Source: Methanobacterium sp. (GTDB lineage Archaea > Methanobacteriota > Methanobacteria > Methanobacteriales > Methanobacteriaceae). From it: a stretch of DNA of 8,297 nt. The stretch lies in NCBI GenBank assembly GCA_003151535.1, contig PLXT01000058.1, forward strand, positions 6,928-15,224. Reading direction: 5' to 3'. Below are positions 5,993 through 8,297 of this stretch, piece by piece. The translations under genes were made by a program, and so were the position numbers. A model generated the notes under the pieces. The model was not told where the DNA came from. It worked only from the letters and a program-made list of their open reading frames with translations, and made no database searches. Numbering within the stretch: position 1 is the stretch's first letter; each line of letters starts with the position of its first letter.

Positions 5993-6832
5993 TCATTCTG
6001 GCTTGTAAATTAAAGCAACAGCCTTAACATAGTACATCTGAGCATATGGAAGTAAAACCAATGCCAGTAAGAGAGATATTATATAAAATAAATAACTGCC
6101 AATTGATACACTGAATAAGTAACTAATTAAGGTCCCTATACCGAATATTAATAGGAAAATGACCCCTGTAGTTATATACCATTTTATAAGGTTAGCCCAA
6201 CCTATATCCCCAATTATTTCAACTATCTCCCTAAGTCTAAATGCAGCTTCAAATTCTCTTTCATAGGCCATATTTGCTATTGCAATTAGGAATAATGGCA
6301 GAACTATAAGAAATTCAAATAATAAGACTATTACCAGCTGATTTCCCACGTTAAATGTAACTATAAATAAATTCTCTATTCCGGGTAATATTCCTGTGAC
6401 TAAAAAATTTAATGAATTCATGCCTAAACTTCCGATTAGAGAGGAAATACCCAGTACAAAGTCTGATAAACCTCCAAATGATATGAGTATTAGGAAGAAT
6501 ATAATGAGTGGTGGTAATATTAAGTATACAATAAAGGTTACAAATACTTTAAAACCGTCTAGTAAGAGACTTTTCCAGGCATTAAATTTTGGTAGTCTAT
6601 TTTCACCATCAAGAGATGTTTTTACGATTTTAAAAAGATATCCATTTACTAAAAATCCAGAAAATAATCCAATAATAACAAAAATCAGTAATATTGCATT
6701 ATTTGTTATATCTAGTAAATTTAATAGGGATGATAATCCTCCGATCACTATGAGAATTCCTAATGTTATAATTTTCTTCCAATCTGAAACTGGATATTTC
6801 AATGAATCTTTTACTATTTCAGTTACATTCAT
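5993..6832 (-). CDS. DUF4013 family integral membrane protein
   Basis: The 279-residue product is strongly hydrophobic, with about six likely membrane segments (roughly 20-40, 46-68, 95-118, 164-187, 219-240 and 245-268). The short soluble N-terminus (KYPVSDWKK), the loop LPKFNAWKSLLLDGFKV (80-96) and AYEREFEAAFRLREI (189-203) fit the DUF4013 proteins frequent in Methanobacterium; function is unknown for the family. The start at 6832 has GAGGTAA about eight nt upstream, and T-rich terminator sequence follows the gene, so it looks like a single-gene transcript. It lies between the two broken genes but is itself intact. There is no sign of a functional tie to the methanol genes. Confidence 0.85.
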   Translation of the reverse strand: MNVTEIVKDSLKYPVSDWKKIITLGILIVIGGLSSLLNLLDITNNAILLIFVIIGLFSGFLVNGYLFKIVKTSLDGENRLPKFNAWKSLLLDGFKVFVTFIVYLILPPLIIFFLILISFGGLSDFVLGISSLIGSLGMNSLNFLVTGILPGIENLFIVTFNVGNQLVIVLLFEFLIVLPLFLIAIANMAYEREFEAAFRLREIVEIIGDIGWANLIKWYITTGVIFLLIFGIGTLISYLFSVSIGSYLFYIISLLLALVLLPYAQMYYVKAVALIYKPE

Positions 6833-6881
6833 GCTCTTTTACCTCATATTTGGATTACACTGATAAAGATATGGAATTCTA

Positions 6882-6898
6882 TCATATAGTATTATACA
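6882..6898 (-). promoter_or_regulatory. Possible promoter of the DUF4013 gene
   Basis: The minus strand reads TGTATAATACTATATGA, which offers two overlapping TATA-like boxes. Either would place the start site about 6860-6872, leaving a leader of 30-40 nt with the GAGGTAA ribosome site. The exact box cannot be chosen by eye. Confidence 0.35.
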
Positions 6899-6936
6899 AT
6901 CCAGTTATTTACCAGAATAGTTTTAACTTGATCATC

Positions 6937-8101
6937 TTATGGAATTATAGGTTGGATTACTTTTGGTATTGTGAAATAGAAGGTGGTTCCTTCACCCTAT
7001 TCAGATTCGGCCCAGATTTTTCCCCCGTATTGAAGTACTATTTTTTGTGAAATAGCCAATCCTATACCTGTGCCTTCATATTCATTTTGGGTGTGTAGGC
7101 GTTGAAAAATAGTAAATATTTTTTTAAGATTATTCTGTTCTATTCCTATCCCATTGTCTTTCAAAGCAAATAGATATTCATCATGAACAACTGTAGCAGA
7201 TATGTGTATATTTGGATTTTTTTGGCCCCTATATTTGATAGAATTACTTATTAGGTTCTGAAATAGACGTACCATATCTTGTTCATTAACATAAATAGTG
7301 GGCAGTGGATCACAAGTTATGGATGCATTATTATCATCAATTAAAGGTTTTAAATTTAATAATACTAATTTAACAATATTTTCAACCTTTGTATCCTTTA
7401 ATTCTCCCCTGATCTTTCCTATTCGTGAGTATTCAAGAAGGTCATCTATCATCATATCTAAACGTTTAGCTCCTTGTATAGCATAATTTATAAATTCATT
7501 GGCATCATCGTCCATAATATCTAAGTATTTCCTCTGTAAAAGCTCGAGAAAAGACGTAATCATACGAAGAGGTTCTTTCAAGTCATGTGATGATAAATAT
7601 GCGAATTGTTCAAGTTCTCGATTAGAAACCTCTAATTTCTCAATCAGTTGTTCCATCTTAATTTCCATGAGTTTTCTTTCTGTGATATCTTGAACAGTCC
7701 CATAAACACCGGTGATTTGATCTTTGTTTGAACGGATAATTTTAATTCGTACAGCCATATAACGGATCTTCCCATCACCCCCTGATAATCCTTGATTCTA
7801 ATCCCGTGCTTAAATCGGGTTTAGAAAATTCTATCGCCTTTTTTAACTCTTCTTGAACATATTTAACATCATCAGGATGAGTGAATTTTTTCAGATGATC
7901 ATCTAAAAATATTTTGTATCCACCCTCAATTTCTGCTGTTGTGCCGTACATTGAGTACAATCTATCATTAAAGATGAAAAGATTCTTTGATACATCAAAT
8001 TCCCAATTTGCAAGCTTTGCTAAATCCATTGCATTTTGCAATTGTGCATTAGTTTGGTCTATTTTTTTAGCATTTATCTGCCAACCTAGTTCTTCTATCA
8101 T
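6937..8101 (-). pseudogene. PAS-domain sensor histidine kinase with a frameshift and an in-frame stop
   Basis: The reconstructed gene encodes about 387 residues: a PAS domain (about 20-140, with ANWEFDV, RLYSMYG, FTHPDDV and VYGTVQDITERK), a HisKA dimer domain with phospho-acceptor His172 in YLSSHDLKEPLRMI, and an ATPase domain with N box SNSIKYRG (Asn286), G1 box DNGIGIE (315-321) and G2 box GTGIGLAI (343-350). It has no membrane segment, so it would be a cytoplasmic sensor. Two lesions break it: a run of five G (7778-7782) where four would keep frame, giving TGA at 7775 after RIIRG, and a TAG at 6997-6999 after WAESE, beyond which the frame continues GEGTTFYFTIP to TAA at 6937. Removing one G makes the whole exactly 388 codons. 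The chosen start at 8101 is directly preceded by an in-frame TAA. The fragment from 7758 retains all catalytic boxes. No response regulator is adjacent. Confidence 0.88.
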
Positions 8102-8297
8102 TTAATGAACTGCCCCCACAACACATAATATAAAACACTCCCCACCAACTATAAAATAATAATATTTTGTATTATTAATTAATAAATGATATACATTAAA
8201 TAACATTACATATATTAATTTTATCACAATAAAAGTTGGAAATATTCTATTTTATCTAGAGGATATTCAATCTATAGTCAAGTACCTATCATTTTTA
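8102..8297. other. AT-rich region upstream of the kinase, with possible promoter and inverted repeat
   Basis: No gene is visible here. On the minus strand TTTTATAGT (8148-8156) is a plausible TATA box giving a leader of about 26 nt, with GGGGG at 8113-8117 as a poor ribosome site; TTTTATATT (8127-8135) would make the transcript nearly leaderless. A perfect 8-bp inverted repeat, TAATAATA and TATTATTA (8157-8164 and 8170-8177), lies just upstream of the first box but consists only of A and T. Confidence 0.35.

Noticed and set aside
6997..6999. In-frame TAG in the kinase as a pyrrolysine codon, tempting because this is a methylotrophic methanogen.
   Set aside because: TAG serves as a normal stop here: mtaB ends with TAG 14 nt before mtaC, and the orphan gene also ends with TAG. 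No methylamine methyltransferase or pyrrolysine biosynthesis gene is in view, and the kinase has an additional frameshift, so a nonsense mutation is simpler.
7775..8101. A stand-alone PAS-only protein of 108 residues.
   Set aside because: The PAS fold is incomplete at its end, and its remaining strands (RYMAVRIKI to VYGTVQDITERK) are encoded directly downstream in the next frame, across a G run.
8157..8177. Inverted repeat TAATAATA/TATTATTA as a hairpin or replication-related element.
   Set aside because: It is composed only of A and T in a very AT-rich region, where such repeats arise easily, and nothing nearby supports an origin or a structured RNA.

Overview
The window looks like a chromosomal piece of a hydrogen-dependent methylotrophic methanogen, most likely a Methanobacterium or close relative in the Methanobacteriales. 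Three things point there: a complete methanol:coenzyme M methyltransferase set (mtaB, mtaC, mtaA) with a RamA-type corrinoid activator; a DUF4013 membrane protein and a PAS-type histidine kinase of kinds common in that genus; and strongly AT-rich DNA with archaeal signals (TATA boxes, GGTGAT/GGAGG ribosome sites, oligo-T terminators). The genus is inferred from gene content, not from a marker gene.

Layout. 1-552 (minus): N-terminal 184 codons of a RamA-like reductive activase, cut by the window edge. 711-2935 (minus): mtaB followed 14 nt later by mtaC, ending in a T-rich terminator. 2921-2984: a 32-bp tandem duplication that copies the mtaB ribosome site, start codon and first codons, creating a 10-codon upstream reading frame that overlaps the mtaB start by one base. 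2985-3289: divergent promoter region. 3290-3847 (plus): an unrecognised 185-residue protein, the only convincing plus-strand gene, lying between mtaB and mtaA. 3859-4920 (minus): mtaA. 5017-5773 (minus): a two-domain SnoaL-like (NTF2-fold) gene broken by two single-base deletions. 5993-6832 (minus): intact DUF4013 membrane protein. 6937-8101 (minus): a PAS/HisKA/HATPase histidine kinase broken by a one-base insertion in a G run and by an in-frame TAG. 8102-8297: AT-rich DNA with a possible kinase promoter and nothing coding that I can see.

How the genes work together. MtaB cleaves methanol and methylates the Co(I) corrinoid on MtaC. MtaA moves the methyl group to coenzyme M, giving methyl-CoM for reduction to methane. 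The RamA-like protein would reductively reactivate MtaC when its cobalt is accidentally oxidised to Co(II). All ligands visible in MtaB, MtaC and MtaA are present, so the pathway genes appear functional. The right half carries accessory genes, two of which look decayed. I found no CRISPR array, insertion sequence, RNA gene or defence system. The least explained items are the duplicated mtaB translation start and the orphan protein embedded in the methanol locus.
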